In this document: piece after piece, positions 18,276 to 28,195 of the stretch
How the letters are laid out: every line of letters begins with the position of its first letter
How positions within the stretch are numbered: position 1 is the stretch's first letter
NCBI RefSeq assembly: GCF_000422925.1
Contig: NZ_AUGZ01000013.1
Location: 62,001 to 126,000 of the forward strand
Direction of reading: 5' to 3'
Length of the DNA: 64,000 nucleotides
Source: Paludibacterium yongneupense DSM 18731
GTDB lineage: Bacteria; Pseudomonadota; Gammaproteobacteria; Burkholderiales; Chromobacteriaceae
Position numbers and translations under genes: made by a program
The notes under the pieces: model-generated
The model's input: the letters and a program-made list of their open reading frames with translations, nothing else
What the model was told of the DNA's origin: nothing
Database searches by the model: none

Positions 18276-18989
18276 ATGAAGCTGATGTTGAAGTACCCGA
18301 CTCTTGCCTTGTGCATCGCCGCGCTGGCGCTATCGCCCATCGCCAATGCCGACACGCCGGCACATGCGCCCTCGGCACTCGCCGGCGGTGACGCGGTTTG
18401 GCTGCACCCGGGCTCCACCCCCCTGCGGGTCGGCGCCGAGATACAGACCACCGGTTATTTATTGCTCGGCATGCTGTACGTGGCCGGTGTCCAGATCCGC
18501 AACAAATTCAATTCGCTGGACTTTGTCGCCGCCCTGCGCCCGCACCTGGAACGGCACCCGCTCGACGGGGCGTTCGAAGCGGCGCTGCAGGACGCGCTGA
18601 CCCGCCGCGGCCTGCAGGTCCGGCTACAACCATCGACGACGGCAAAGGGAAGCGGACAGCCGTCGGATGAGGCCGGCCGCTGGTCCTTGCAGGTGACCCA
18701 GCTCGATGTCGAGTACGTGGCGCAGGGATCGACCGCCGCCTACTTGCCGCAGGCACGGGCCCGCGTTCAACTGCACGACAGCCGCAATGCCGCCGCGCCA
18801 CGCATGCTGCAGGTCGAGAGCCGCAGCAAGGACCCGGCGCAGGCCTTCGCCAGCTTCCGGGCGCTGCGCGCCGACCCCGAACGCGCCTATGCCGGGCTCG
18901 AGCATGTATCGCGCTCTCTGGCCGACGCGCTCGCCGAATCGCTGACTCCCGCCACCCTCCCCGTTCCTGCCGTGCCGAGCCCGCCCTGA
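18276..18989 (+). CDS. Hypothetical exported protein
   Basis: 237-aa protein with a clear signal peptide (MKLMLKYPTLALCIAALAL, cleavage likely after SPIANA) and no lipobox Cys. The frame is open further upstream, but GGGAGGAAG directly precedes the ATG at 18276. The mature part has an early hydrophobic stretch (TTGYLLLGMLYVAGVQI), Arg-rich strands (LQVRLQPS, ARARVQLHD) and a C-terminal helix ending in Pro-rich sequence. I do not recognise the family. A periplasmic or envelope location is inferred. It converges on thiH. Confidence 0.6.
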   Translation: MKLMLKYPTLALCIAALALSPIANADTPAHAPSALAGGDAVWLHPGSTPLRVGAEIQTTGYLLLGMLYVAGVQIRNKFNSLDFVAALRPHLERHPLDGAFEAALQDALTRRGLQVRLQPSTTAKGSGQPSDEAGRWSLQVTQLDVEYVAQGSTAAYLPQARARVQLHDSRNAAAPRMLQVESRSKDPAQAFASFRALRADPERAYAGLEHVSRSLADALAESLTPATLPVPAVPSPP

Positions 18990-18995
18990 GCCGGG

Positions 18996-20138
18996 CTAGC
19001 CCGGCGCCGAGCTCTGCGGCCAATGCTGGGCACTGGCGTCCTGCCAGACCACTTCCATCCCCTGGCGCCGAATGACGGCCGCCACTTGCTCCGCGGACCG
19101 TTCGTCGCTGATGGCGAATTGCTCGAGTTCGCGACCGCCCGAGGCATACCCGCCGGGCTGGGTGCTGGACCCGGCGCTCATCGTGGTAATGCCGACTTTC
19201 ATCAGAAAATCGCGGAACGCCGGCCCTTCGCGAGTCGAGATCGACAACTCGACTTCGGGATCGAACAGACGGTAGGCGCAGATCAACTGCAGCAACTGCC
19301 GGTCGGTCACCGGCGATTGCGGCTGAAAATCGCCCGCGCACGGACGCAGACGTGGAAAAGACAGGGAGTAGCGGCTTTTCCAGTAACGGGAACGCAGATA
19401 GCGCAAGTGACGGGCCACCATCAAGCTGTCGGTCCGCCAGTCGCCGAGACCGAGCAAGGCGCCGAGACCGATCTTGTCGACCCCGGCCTCCCCCAGACGG
19501 TCGGGCGTTTCCAGCCGCCAGCGGAAATCTTTCTTGCGCCCGTGCAGGTGATGGCGTTCGTACAGCGTCCGGTCATAGGTCTCCTGATAGACCATCACCC
19601 CATCCAGCCCCAGCCCGACCAGCTCGCGGTAATCGTCGGCGGACAGCGGCTGCACTTCCATCATCAAATAGGAGACATAAGGCTTGATGACGGGCAGAAC
19701 CTCACGAAAATAGGCCATGCCGGACATGCGTTCATGCTCGCCGGTCACCAGCAGCAGTGATTTGAACCCCATCGCGGCAATGTGGCGGCATTCCAGGTCG
19801 ACCTCATTCGCAGACAGGACTTTGCGCTTGATTTTGTTCTTCGCGGAAAAACCGCAGTAACTGCAGTCGTTCGCACAGTGGTTGGCCAGATACAGGGGCA
19901 GATACATACTGATGGTATTGCCGAAACGCTGGCGCGTGAGTTTCTGCGACAGTTCGCTCATGGGGAGCAGATAGTCTTCGGCGGCCGGCGAGATCAGGGC
20001 GGCGAAATCGGCAAGCTCCCGCCGTCCGGACCCAGCGAGCCGCGACAACGCGCGTTCGACATCGTCCGGGCCCAGCGCCAGTATCCCCGGCAGCGGATCA
20101 AGCTGTGCCGCGCGCTCCCACTCTTGATAGAAGCTCAT
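18996..20138 (-). CDS. thiH: 2-iminoacetate synthase ThiH (radical SAM tyrosine lyase)
   Basis: 380-aa radical SAM enzyme. The cluster motif CxxxCxxC is Cys88-Cys92-Cys95 (CANDCSYC). ThiH hallmarks include [20 protein letters not shown] and the C-terminal [11 protein letters not shown] region. It cleaves tyrosine to dehydroglycine (2-iminoacetate) and p-cresol for thiazole synthesis, which points to the anaerobic-type route instead of ThiO. The ATG at 20138 has GGAGA upstream and overlaps the thiG stop by 4 bp. A palindrome CCGGGCTAGCCCGG (18991-19004) spans the stop codon. Confidence 0.95.
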   Translation of the reverse strand: MSFYQEWERAAQLDPLPGILALGPDDVERALSRLAGSGRRELADFAALISPAAEDYLLPMSELSQKLTRQRFGNTISMYLPLYLANHCANDCSYCGFSAKNKIKRKVLSANEVDLECRHIAAMGFKSLLLVTGEHERMSGMAYFREVLPVIKPYVSYLMMEVQPLSADDYRELVGLGLDGVMVYQETYDRTLYERHHLHGRKKDFRWRLETPDRLGEAGVDKIGLGALLGLGDWRTDSLMVARHLRYLRSRYWKSRYSLSFPRLRPCAGDFQPQSPVTDRQLLQLICAYRLFDPEVELSISTREGPAFRDFLMKVGITTMSAGSSTQPGGYASGGRELEQFAISDERSAEQVAAVIRRQGMEVVWQDASAQHWPQSSAPG

Positions 20139-20914
20139 GCCAGCGTCTCCAGAAATGCCGCCAGCGGACTGCTGGCCCGGGCCCGGGTATCGACGGCTCC
20201 CAGTCCGCTGCGATGGGCCATGCGCCCGGCGCGCACGGCCAGTTCGAAGGCACGCGCCATCGCCACCGGCTCGGCGGCCACCGCGATGGCGGTATTGACC
20301 AGTACCGCATCCGCTCCCATTTCCAGCGCGGCTGCCGCGTGCGAGGGCGCGCCGATGCCCGCGTCGACAATGACAGGGACTCGGGCCTGCTCGATAATGA
20401 TTTCCAGCATGGCCCGCGTTGTCAGCCCCTGATTCGAGCCGATCGCCGCCCCCAGCGGCATCACCGCCGCGCAGCCTGCCTCCTCCAGGCGCTTGCACAG
20501 CACCGGATCGGCCCCGCAATAAGGCAGGACAATAAAACCCGCCTTGCACAAGACTTCGGCCGCTGCGCAGGTTTCGATCGGATCGGGCATCAGGTACCGC
20601 GCATCGGGGTGGATTTCGAGCTTGAGCCAGGGGGTGCCCAGGGCTTCACGCGCCAGTTCGGCCGCATAGATGGCTTCACGCGCATTGCGCGCACCGGAGG
20701 TATTCGGCAGCAGTTGAACCCCCATTGCGCGCAAGGGGTCGAGCAACTGGGTATCGGGTTCGTCCAGCCGCACCCGTCTCAGCGCCAGCGTGACGATTTC
20801 GCTGCCGCTGGCAGCCAGCGCAGCCTCCATCACCCCGGCCGAGGCAAATTTTCCGCTACCGCACAGCAGGCGCGAAGAAAATTCGCGATCCGCAATCTTC
20901 AAGGTATCGTCCAC
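20135..20914 (-). CDS. thiG: Thiazole synthase ThiG
   Basis: 259-aa TIM-barrel enzyme that joins deoxyxylulose 5-phosphate, dehydroglycine and ThiS-thiocarboxylate sulfur. Family segments are LLCGSGKF, the Schiff-base Lys in [36 protein letters not shown] and [14 protein letters not shown]. The frame is open much further upstream. The GTG at 20914, with AGGAGG 6 nt before it, is the likely start and lies 2 nt after the thiS stop. Confidence 0.95.
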   Translation of the reverse strand: MDDTLKIADREFSSRLLCGSGKFASAGVMEAALAASGSEIVTLALRRVRLDEPDTQLLDPLRAMGVQLLPNTSGARNAREAIYAAELAREALGTPWLKLEIHPDARYLMPDPIETCAAAEVLCKAGFIVLPYCGADPVLCKRLEEAGCAAVMPLGAAIGSNQGLTTRAMLEIIIEQARVPVIVDAGIGAPSHAAAALEMGADAVLVNTAIAVAAEPVAMARAFELAVRAGRMAHRSGLGAVDTRARASSPLAAFLETLA

Positions 20915-20916
20915 GC

Positions 20917-21117
20917 TCAACCTCCTGCAATGACGCGAAACACGTCCACTTCGTCGTTTTCGGAAAGGGGGGTCGACTCCCAGCGAACACGTGCAAGCAA
21001 GCACTGATTGACGGCTACGGCGACGCCATCGTGCAGACAATCGCGTGCGCGCAGCAGGGTGTGCACATCGCAGCCGGCATCGAGTTCCAGGGTCTCGCCA
21101 TTCAGGCGTATCAGCAT
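20917..21117 (-). CDS. thiS: Sulfur carrier protein ThiS
   Basis: 66-aa ubiquitin-like sulfur carrier. It ends in the Gly-Gly tail (FRVIAGG) that ThiF adenylates and that carries sulfur to ThiG. Typical elements are LNGETLEL near the start and [10 protein letters not shown] in the middle. It is the first gene of thiSGH and lies about 195 nt downstream of the TPP riboswitch. Confidence 0.93.
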   Translation of the reverse strand: MLIRLNGETLELDAGCDVHTLLRARDCLHDGVAVAVNQCLLARVRWESTPLSENDEVDVFRVIAGG

Positions 21118-21311
21118 GCCGCGCCCCCCTGTCGAGAGAGCGTGGCAGCGCCGTTGCGCCGCCGCTTTGCAAACGGAGATGGAAATAGTCTGAACACAGC
21201 AAGCTCACCTTTCTCAGAATCATCGGATGGCTTGCCGGATATGGCGTTGAGGGGAGTCTTGCGGCATTCGCTCCGGAGGGGCGAATCGGGACAGGCGCCC
21301 GGGCTCGACTC

Positions 21312-21390
21312 TTGTTCCCTTCGCAGGTTCTAGCCTGATCAGGTTCAACGGATCCCGAATTAACGGTCTCAGCCCCAGGGGCACTCCGAC
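21312..21390 (-). ncRNA. TPP riboswitch (THI element)
   Basis: On the minus strand the conserved THI core is present in order: a GCCCCTGGGGCTGAGA segment, a variable loop, TTGAACCTGATCAGGCTAGAACC, then GCGAAGGGAAC. It binds thiamin pyrophosphate and should repress thiSGH. The expression platform would lie in the long leader (21118-21311), where ATTCGC/GCGAAT (21266-21286) can form a hairpin. No U-run terminator is obvious, so control of translation or Rho-dependent control is possible. Confidence 0.93.
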
Positions 21391-21401
21391 AAGTAGACGA
21401 C

Positions 21402-21431
21402 AGTATGAGGCCTGATGCGCGACCAGGGCAA
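21402..21431 (-). promoter_or_regulatory. Candidate promoter of the thiSGH riboswitch transcript
   Basis: Minus strand: -35-like TTGCCC (21426-21431), 18-bp spacer, -10-like CATACT (21402-21407), placed 12 bp before the riboswitch. The space between the typA terminator and the riboswitch is only about 65 bp, so the promoter must lie here unless read-through from typA occurs. Confidence 0.4.
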
Positions 21432-21455
21432 GCCATCCGTCGGAGGATGGGGGCG

Positions 21456-21483
21456 AAAAAAAACCCCGTCCGGAAGGACGGGG
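21456..21483 (-). terminator. Rho-independent terminator after typA
   Basis: Minus strand: stem CCCCGTCC paired with GGACGGGG, short TTCC loop, then eight T residues. It starts about 20 nt after the typA stop. Confidence 0.92.
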
Positions 21484-21503
21484 CTGCTGCGGACGGCGCG
21501 GGC

Positions 21504-23318
21504 TTAGTTGCTTTGCTTGTAAGCCTTGCGACGATCGTGTTCTTGCAGGAAACGCTTGCGCATGCGGATGGTCTGCGGCGTCAGTTCGACCAGTTCGTCG
21601 TCGTCAATGAACTCGACGGCCGACTCCAGCGAGATCTTGATCGGCGTGGTCAGACGGACGGCTTCGTCGGTACCGGAAGCGCGCACGTTGGTCAGTTTCT
21701 TGCCCTTGAGCGGGTTGACCACCAGATCGTTGTCGCGGCTGTGGATGCCGATGATCATCCCTTCGTACAGCTTGTCGCCCGGGCTGACGAACATGCGGCC
21801 GCGGTCTTCCAGGTTCCACAGGGCATAGGCCACGGCCTCGCCGGTATCCTGCGAGATCAGCACACCGTTGTGACGACCCGGCATGTCCGGCTTGACCGGA
21901 CCGTAGTCGTCGAACACGTGCGCCATGATGCCGGTCCCGCGCGTCATGGTCATGAAGTCGCCCTGGAAGCCGATCAAACCGCGTGCCGGGATATGGTATT
22001 CGAGACGGGTACGCCCCTTGCCGTCGGATTCCATATTCTGCAGCTCGCCGCGGCGGCGACCGATTTCTTCCATGACCCCGCCCTGGTGGGCGTCTTCCAG
22101 GTCGATGGTCAGGTTTTCATACGGCTCGCACTTCTCGCCGTTGATTTCCTTGTACACGACACGCGGCTTGCCGACGGCCATTTCAAAGCCTTCGCGGCGC
22201 ATGTTTTCCAGCAGAATCGTCAAGTGCAGTTCGCCGCGGCCGGAAACGCGGAACACGTCGGCGTCGTCGGTATCTTCGACACGCAAGGCCACGTTGATCA
22301 GCAGCTCCTTGGTCAGGCGATCGCGAATCTGGCGGCTGGTCACGAACTTGCCTTCGGTCCCGGCCAGCGGCGAGGTGTTGACCATGAAGTCCATGGTCAG
22401 CGTCGGTTCGTCGACGGTCAGCATCGGCAGACCCATCGGGTTCTCGCGGTCGCAGATCGTGACGCCGATACCGATATCCTCGATGCCGGACACGATAATG
22501 ATGTCGCCGGCCTCGGCCAGCTCGACCGGCACGCGTTCCAGCCCCTGATAGCCGAGCACCTGGTTGATACGTCCCTGCCCAACCTGCTCTTCGTGGTTCA
22601 TCACCGCGACGTTCTGACCCGGCTTGATACGGCCGTTCAGAACGCGACCAATGCCGAGGCGGCCGGTATAGGTGGAGTAGTCGAGGGCCGAGATCTGCAA
22701 TTGCAGCGGAGCGTCCGGATCGCCGGCCGGAGCCGGAACGTGCTTGAGCACGGTCTCGAACAGCGGACGCATGTTGTCGGACTCCTGGTCCAGTTCCAGC
22801 ATGGCGTAGCCATTGAGCGCGGAGGCGTAGACGATGGGGAAGTCGAGTTGTTCGTCGCTGGCGCCCAGCTTGTCGAACAGGTCGAAAGTCTGGTCGACGA
22901 CCCAGTCGGCGCGCGAGCCCGGACGGTCAACCTTGTTGATGACCACGATCGGGTGCAGGCCGAGGGCCAGCGCCTTCTTGGTCACGAAGCGGGTTTGCGG
23001 CATCGGGCCGTCAACCGCGTCGACAAGCAGCAGCACACCGTCAACCATGCCCAGTACGCGTTCTACTTCACCGCCAAAGTCAGCGTGCCCCGGGGTGTCC
23101 ACGATGTTGATATGAACGCCTTCATATTCGATGGAGGTGTTCTTTGCCAGAATCGTGATGCCACGTTCTTTTTCGAGGTCGTTGCTGTCCATGACACGTT
23201 CTGCGATATGCTGGTTTTCGCGGAAGGTGCCGGCTTGGTGCAGGAGCTTGTCGACCAGCGTGGTTTTACCGTGGTCAACGTGCGCGATGATGGCGATGTT
23301 GCGAATTTGTCTGGTCAT
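21504..23318 (-). CDS. typA: Ribosome-associated GTPase TypA/BipA
   Basis: 604-aa translational GTPase. G1 is in [17 protein letters not shown], then [12 protein letters not shown] (switch I), [12 protein letters not shown] (G3) and NKVDRPG (G4). The EF-G-like domains end with the BipA-specific C-terminal region ([23 protein letters not shown]). It binds the ribosome and aids assembly and stress adaptation. An ATG nine codons upstream (23345) is possible, but homologues begin at [10 protein letters not shown] (23318). Confidence 0.95.
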   Translation of the reverse strand: MTRQIRNIAIIAHVDHGKTTLVDKLLHQAGTFRENQHIAERVMDSNDLEKERGITILAKNTSIEYEGVHINIVDTPGHADFGGEVERVLGMVDGVLLLVDAVDGPMPQTRFVTKKALALGLHPIVVINKVDRPGSRADWVVDQTFDLFDKLGASDEQLDFPIVYASALNGYAMLELDQESDNMRPLFETVLKHVPAPAGDPDAPLQLQISALDYSTYTGRLGIGRVLNGRIKPGQNVAVMNHEEQVGQGRINQVLGYQGLERVPVELAEAGDIIIVSGIEDIGIGVTICDRENPMGLPMLTVDEPTLTMDFMVNTSPLAGTEGKFVTSRQIRDRLTKELLINVALRVEDTDDADVFRVSGRGELHLTILLENMRREGFEMAVGKPRVVYKEINGEKCEPYENLTIDLEDAHQGGVMEEIGRRRGELQNMESDGKGRTRLEYHIPARGLIGFQGDFMTMTRGTGIMAHVFDDYGPVKPDMPGRHNGVLISQDTGEAVAYALWNLEDRGRMFVSPGDKLYEGMIIGIHSRDNDLVVNPLKGKKLTNVRASGTDEAVRLTTPIKISLESAVEFIDDDELVELTPQTIRMRKRFLQEHDRRKAYKQSN

Positions 23319-23596
23319 GTCAATGCCGGAGTGCGGAAAAATCATTCAATTGTACCACCATCCACCCGTTCCTCACTAGCCAAGTTCGCAACAACGAGCA
23401 TCGGGCGCGGCGCTTATCACTTTAGAGTGGCAGAATCCCTTTACATATCAATGACAGGCCGCCTGCGCGCGACGCGTGCGGCGGGTCGGCGCGACGATCT
23501 GTTGCGGCGGCGCCACTCGCTTGCGCGACGGCAGAAGATTCGCCGCCGACAAAACGATGTGAATACAATAGGCGGACCAAACCACGGGAAAGCACC

Positions 23597-24496
23597 ATGT
23601 ACGACTGGAATGCGCTATGGCACGAACACCAGGGCTATCGCACCGGCCACTCCGGCACGCGCGACGATATCAACCGGCTGGCCGACGAGCTCGGCGCGCG
23701 GCTGATCCGGCCCGCGCAAGCGATCGGGGATACCGCCGTCTACGACAGGGAAGACGCGTTTTTGCTCGCTCGCCTGCAGGACGGACTGCAACTGGTCGAG
23801 GTCGCCAAGCACCGGCTGTTCGACATCACGCCGCGCCTGGTCGAAGACGACGAGGGCACCGGACTCGCGCCGCCCTACCTTGAGATTCGCGCCGAAAATC
23901 ATGCCACGGCGGAGAGCGCGTGCTGGCGAGGCGCCATTTCCGCCGGCGACGACGGCACGCTTCTGATCGACGGCCATGTACTGGGGCAGGACCGCGAGCC
24001 GGCCATGCGCTTCCCGACCTTGTCATTCAACGATAGCGCCGACTTCCGCCACGCCCTCTCCCACCTCTGGCGGGAAGAATTGCCGGTTCTGCATGGGCTG
24101 TTCGCTTCGGCGCTGACCCCGCCGGCGACAGAACGGCAGCAAACGGGCGCCCTTCATCCTGGCGACGATGCGCGGCTGTCCGAGATCTGCGATCGCTATG
24201 CCGAAATCGTACGCCGCGAGCAAGCGACCCTATCGCGCCTGTTCGACGACAACGAACTGCACCTGATCGCCGCCGTCCTGGCCGAACTCCATTTCGACAG
24301 CGCGGCCTCATGCCGCGGACTGTGGCTGGCGATCGAGGCCCGCCTGATCGACGACGAGCTCGACCGCAAGTGGGAAATCGATCTGGCATCCCTGCTCGAT
24401 CGCATGAAAACGCTGACCTATGCGCAAGAGATCGCCCTGATCGAAGCCCTGACGCCGCTGGACGCGGACTCCCGCCGCGGCTCAGACATCGACTGA
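23597..24496 (+). CDS. Hypothetical protein (299 aa)
   Basis: Cytoplasmic-looking acidic protein without a signal peptide or membrane segments. The first part has alternating strands and turns (LIRPAQAIGDTAVYDREDAFLLARLQ, VAKHRLFDITPRL). The second is largely helical, rich in Leu, Ala and Glu. I do not recognise a domain. Codon use is normal for the window. Its last 15 bp overlap the end of the convergent oxidoreductase gene. Confidence 0.65.
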   Translation: MYDWNALWHEHQGYRTGHSGTRDDINRLADELGARLIRPAQAIGDTAVYDREDAFLLARLQDGLQLVEVAKHRLFDITPRLVEDDEGTGLAPPYLEIRAENHATAESACWRGAISAGDDGTLLIDGHVLGQDREPAMRFPTLSFNDSADFRHALSHLWREELPVLHGLFASALTPPATERQQTGALHPGDDARLSEICDRYAEIVRREQATLSRLFDDNELHLIAAVLAELHFDSAASCRGLWLAIEARLIDDELDRKWEIDLASLLDRMKTLTYAQEIALIEALTPLDADSRRGSDID

Positions 24497-25456
24497 CAGC
24501 ACGACCTTGCCGAAATTGCGGTTGGCTTCGATATAAGCATGCGCCTCGTCGACCCGTTCCAGCGGAAACACGCTGTCGACCGGGGCGCTGACAATGCCGT
24601 CGTGCAGCGCCGGCAGCACATTGTGCTCGAGTGCGCTGGCCAGCCGCGTCTTGACCTCGAGCGGCTGATTGCGCAAGGTCGAGCCGCGCAGGGACAGGCG
24701 CTTGGCCAGCACCAGTCCCAGATTCACGCTCGCCACCGCGCCCCCCATGATGCCGATGAAGATGAGACGGCCGTCGACATTGAGACTGGCGAGATTTTCG
24801 CCGAGGTATTTGCCGGCGATCGGGTCCAGAATCAGGTCGACTCCCCCCCACTGCCGCATCAGCGTGGAAAACTCCGGCTGCTCGTTGCGGTCATAGACCT
24901 GCAGGGCTCCCAGCTCACGGCAGAAATCGAGCTTGTCGGACGAGCCGGCGCTCGCGAAAGCGCGCGCACCGAGCACACGCGCAAGCTGGATGGCAGCCAC
25001 GCCGACGCCACTGGCGCCCGCGTGGATCAGGACATTCTCGCCCTCGCGCACCGCTCCGATTTCGACAAGATTGAACCACGCGGTCATCCAGGCTTCGGGC
25101 AGGCTGGCGGCCACAATCCACGACATCGCCTCGGGCTTGGCGATCGCCAGCGCCGAATCCAGCACCACATATTCGGCATAGGCGCCTCCCGGCACCAAAC
25201 CCAGCACGGCATCGCCGACGCGGAAACGCGAATGTCCACACACCTCTTCAATCACGCCGGCCACTTCCAGACCGAGAATCGGCGACGCACCCGGGGGGGC
25301 CGGATAGCGCCCTTCACGCTGCACGATGTCAGCGCGGTTGATGCCGGCCGCGCAAACACGGACGAGCAACTGACCGTCATGAGGAATCGGTTTTTCTATG
25401 TCATCCACGCGCAGGGTATCCACCCCGCCGCTCTTGCTTTGCACAACGGCTTTCAT
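24482..25456 (-). CDS. NAD(P)H-quinone oxidoreductase, PIG3/QOR family
   Basis: 324-aa zinc-independent medium-chain dehydrogenase. N-terminal MKAVV, LLVRVCAAGINRADIVQREGRYPAPPG and LGLEVAGVIEEV are typical of the PIG3 subgroup. The nucleotide-binding region is VLIHAGASGVGVAAIQLARVLGA. The PIG3-type LRGSTLRNQPLEVK lies near the end. It probably reduces quinones or enones with NADPH. It diverges from ccoI, with about 100 bp between the starts. Confidence 0.88.
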   Translation of the reverse strand: MKAVVQSKSGGVDTLRVDDIEKPIPHDGQLLVRVCAAGINRADIVQREGRYPAPPGASPILGLEVAGVIEEVCGHSRFRVGDAVLGLVPGGAYAEYVVLDSALAIAKPEAMSWIVAASLPEAWMTAWFNLVEIGAVREGENVLIHAGASGVGVAAIQLARVLGARAFASAGSSDKLDFCRELGALQVYDRNEQPEFSTLMRQWGGVDLILDPIAGKYLGENLASLNVDGRLIFIGIMGGAVASVNLGLVLAKRLSLRGSTLRNQPLEVKTRLASALEHNVLPALHDGIVSAPVDSVFPLERVDEAHAYIEANRNFGKVVLSVDV

Positions 25457-25556
25457 CGACGCTTCATCCTCCTTAGAGATGCGACCCCGTCCCCTGGCGC
25501 CTGGCTGCGAAAAATCGTGCTGGCCGGCGCCTTATATTCCATTAAAATGTCGGGTC

Positions 25557-27980
25557 ATGGACAAGACCTGTTTTCACTGCGGACTTCCGATACCGGCCGG
25601 GGCCGACTTTCCCGTCCGCTCGGGGCATGACGAACACGCGAGCTGTTGCGCGGGCTGTCAGGCGGTGGCGCAAACGATTTTCGACGCCGGCCTGAGTGAA
25701 TATTACGCCCATCGACGCGCAAGCAAAGCACCTGTCGATGTTTTACCCGATGATGTTTTACAGCAGCTACAGCTCTATGACGACGACACATTGCAAAAGA
25801 GCTTCGTCAGCGAAAGCGCCGGCGGCCGCGAAGCCGCGCTGATGCTGGAAGGCATCGTCTGTGCCGCCTGCGTCTGGCTGTGCGAACGACAGCTTTTGCG
25901 CCAACCCGGCGTGCTTGGGGTCGACATCAATTACAGCAGCCGTCGCGCACGCGTGCGCTGGGACCCGGCCGTGACGGGTCTAGGCCATCTGCTGCGAACC
26001 ATCGCCGATCTCGGTTATCGCGCCCACCCCTACGATGCCAAACGCCTGGAAGACATCGACCAGCGCGAACGCAAACGGGCGCTCAACCGCCTCTGGGTCG
26101 CCGGCCTCTCGATGATGCAGGTCATGATGTACGCCGTGCCCATCTATCTGTCGGACGGGCACGACATGGAGACGCGCTTCCTGTGGATGCTGCATTGGGC
26201 CAGTTTTCTGCTGACGCTGCCGGTCATGGTGTTCTCGGCACAAACGTTCTATAGCGGCGCATGGCGCGAATGGAAATCGCGCCGCGTCGGGATGGACACC
26301 CCGGTGGTGCTGGGCATAGGCACGTCCTTTGGCGCCAGTTGCTGGGCCCTGCTCGCCCATAATGCCCAAGGCGTCTACTTCGACTCGATATCGATGTTCG
26401 TGTTTCTTCTGCTCGGAGGACGCTACCTCGAGTCGCTCGCACGGCGCCGGGCGGGCGAAGCCAGCGAGAGTCTGATCAGGCTGGTACCGGCCTTCGTGCA
26501 CAAGCTGCCCGGCTGGCCCGACTCGACGCACAGCGAGGAAACGCCGCTCGCCGCACTCGGCATCGGAGACTGCGTTGTCGTGCGGCCGGGCGAAATCATT
26601 CCGATCGACGGTACGGTGCTGGAGGGGGTCAGCGCCAGCAACGAGGCCCTGATGAGCGGAGAAAGCCGGCCGGTCGACAAGGCGCCGGGGGCGTGCGTGA
26701 TCGCAGGCAGCCTCAACTTGAGCAGTCCGCTGCTTGTCCGTACCGACGCCGTCGGTGAAGCGACGCGATTGGCCGGCATCGTGCGTCTGCTCGATCAGGC
26801 GCTCGCGCAGAAGCCGCGGCTCGCCCAACTGGCCAACCGCTTCGCGGCTGTCTTTGTCGCCATCCTGCTGCTCGCCGCACTGGCCAGCTTCCTGCTCTGG
26901 TTGCCGGTTTCCCCGCAGCGGGCGCTGTGGATCATGGTGTCGGTGCTGGTGGTGTCCTGCCCGTGCGCCTTATCGCTGGCCACCCCGGCCGCACTGACGG
27001 CCGCCGCCGGCCATCTCGCGCAACGCGGCGTCCTGATTACCCGCGGCCACGCACTGGAAACCCTGGCCCAGGTCAGCGATGTGGTCTTCGACAAAACCGG
27101 CACGCTCAGCCACGGCAACATGGTTTTGCTCGACAGCTGGACGGCTGCGCCAGGGGCGCGGCTGTCCTTGCTCGCCCTGGCGCAGGCGCTGGAAACCGGC
27201 TCCGAACACCCGCTCGCGCGTGCCTTGCGCGCGGCGGCGACGCCGACGCGCCCGGCCGTGCAGTCGGTGCTCAACCACCCCGGCTACGGGGTGGAAGGCC
27301 GGGTCGACGGCCGCCTCTGGCGGCTGGGCCGCAGGGAATGGGTAGAACAGTTGTCGAGCGCCGCCCCGCCGCCGCCATGGCGTCCGGCCGACAGCATCGT
27401 GGCGCTGGGCGACACGAACGGCATCGCCGCCCTGTTCGCCATCGGCGACAGCCTGCGCGATGACGCCGCAGGGGCAATCGCGGCGCTACGCGCCGCAGGG
27501 CTCAAGGTGCACCTTCTCAGCGGCGACGGGCAAGGCGCCGTCGAAGCGCTGGCCAGCCGGCTCGGCATCACCGACTGGCGCGCCGGCGCAACGCCGGAAG
27601 ACAAGCTCGACTACATCGACGCGCTGCAAGGCGCGGGCGCCAGGGTCCTGATGCTGGGCGACGGCATCAACGATGCGCCGGTCCTCGCACGCGCCGACGT
27701 CTCGATCGCGATGGGCAGCGCCAGCGACGCCGCACGCTCTAGCGGCGACATGATCCTGATCAACGACCGATTGTCGCGCGTCGTCGAAGCCTGGGCGCTC
27801 GCACGCAAGACGCGACGGGTGATACGCCAGAATCTGTGCTGGGCGGCGGCGTATAATCTGGTGGCCTTGCCGCTGGCCATGCTCGGCCATGTCACGCCAT
27901 GGCTGGCCAGCCTGGGCATGACCGCCAGCTCGCTGCTGGTCGTCTGCAATGCCCTCAGGCTCATTCGACGGGAACCATGA
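25557..27980 (+). CDS. ccoI: Copper-transporting P1B-type ATPase CcoI/FixI
   Basis: 807-aa P-type ATPase that delivers copper for cbb3 oxidase assembly. A Cys-rich N-terminus (Cys5, Cys8, Cys30, Cys31, Cys34) precedes a heavy-metal domain with CAAC (Cys102, Cys105). Eight membrane segments are expected, with the transmembrane CPC at about 468-470. The phosphorylation site is DKTGT (Asp512), and SEHPLARAL and GDGINDAP follow. The frame is open upstream, but ATG 25557 gives the normal MDKTCFHCG start. It overlaps ccoS by 4 bp. Oxidase genes ccoNOP are not nearby. Confidence 0.93.
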   Translation: MDKTCFHCGLPIPAGADFPVRSGHDEHASCCAGCQAVAQTIFDAGLSEYYAHRRASKAPVDVLPDDVLQQLQLYDDDTLQKSFVSESAGGREAALMLEGIVCAACVWLCERQLLRQPGVLGVDINYSSRRARVRWDPAVTGLGHLLRTIADLGYRAHPYDAKRLEDIDQRERKRALNRLWVAGLSMMQVMMYAVPIYLSDGHDMETRFLWMLHWASFLLTLPVMVFSAQTFYSGAWREWKSRRVGMDTPVVLGIGTSFGASCWALLAHNAQGVYFDSISMFVFLLLGGRYLESLARRRAGEASESLIRLVPAFVHKLPGWPDSTHSEETPLAALGIGDCVVVRPGEIIPIDGTVLEGVSASNEALMSGESRPVDKAPGACVIAGSLNLSSPLLVRTDAVGEATRLAGIVRLLDQALAQKPRLAQLANRFAAVFVAILLLAALASFLLWLPVSPQRALWIMVSVLVVSCPCALSLATPAALTAAAGHLAQRGVLITRGHALETLAQVSDVVFDKTGTLSHGNMVLLDSWTAAPGARLSLLALAQALETGSEHPLARALRAAATPTRPAVQSVLNHPGYGVEGRVDGRLWRLGRREWVEQLSSAAPPPPWRPADSIVALGDTNGIAALFAIGDSLRDDAAGAIAALRAAGLKVHLLSGDGQGAVEALASRLGITDWRAGATPEDKLDYIDALQGAGARVLMLGDGINDAPVLARADVSIAMGSASDAARSSGDMILINDRLSRVVEAWALARKTRRVIRQNLCWAAAYNLVALPLAMLGHVTPWLASLGMTASSLLVVCNALRLIRREP

Positions 27981-28174
27981 TGGAAAGCCTCTACCTGCTG
28001 ATTCCGCTCAGCATCGCCCTGACCTTCGCCATCGGCGCGGTATTCTGGTGGGCGACGCGTTCGGGCCAGTTCGATGATCTGGAAGGTCCGGCGCACCGGA
28101 TATTGATGGACGACGATAGCGTGCGACCGGAAAAGCGGACACGCGAAGCCGAGGACACGCCGCAAGACGACTGA
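27977..28174 (+). CDS. ccoS: cbb3 oxidase maturation protein CcoS
   Basis: 65-aa protein with one N-terminal membrane helix (LYLLIPLSIALTFAIGAVFWWA), the CcoS motif SGQFDDLEGPAHRILMDDD and a charged tail. It is required for cofactor insertion into cbb3 oxidase. The start overlaps the ccoI stop (ATGA), so the two are translationally coupled. Confidence 0.93.
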   Translation: MMESLYLLIPLSIALTFAIGAVFWWATRSGQFDDLEGPAHRILMDDDSVRPEKRTREAEDTPQDD

Positions 28175-28186
28175 ATCGTCTTGCGG
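28160..28186. terminator. Perfect stem-loop between ccoS and a convergent chemoreceptor gene
   Basis: CCGCAAGACGA paired with TCGTCTTGCGG (11 bp), loop CTGAA, spanning the ccoS stop. No T run follows on either strand, so it may protect 3' ends or act as a weak bidirectional terminator. Confidence 0.45.
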
Positions 28187-28195
28187 CAGCCCCGT

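Noticed and set aside
18991-19004. CCGGGCTAGCCCGG as a terminator between convergent genes
   Set aside because: It overlaps the thiH stop, has a 2-nt centre and no T run; probably chance.
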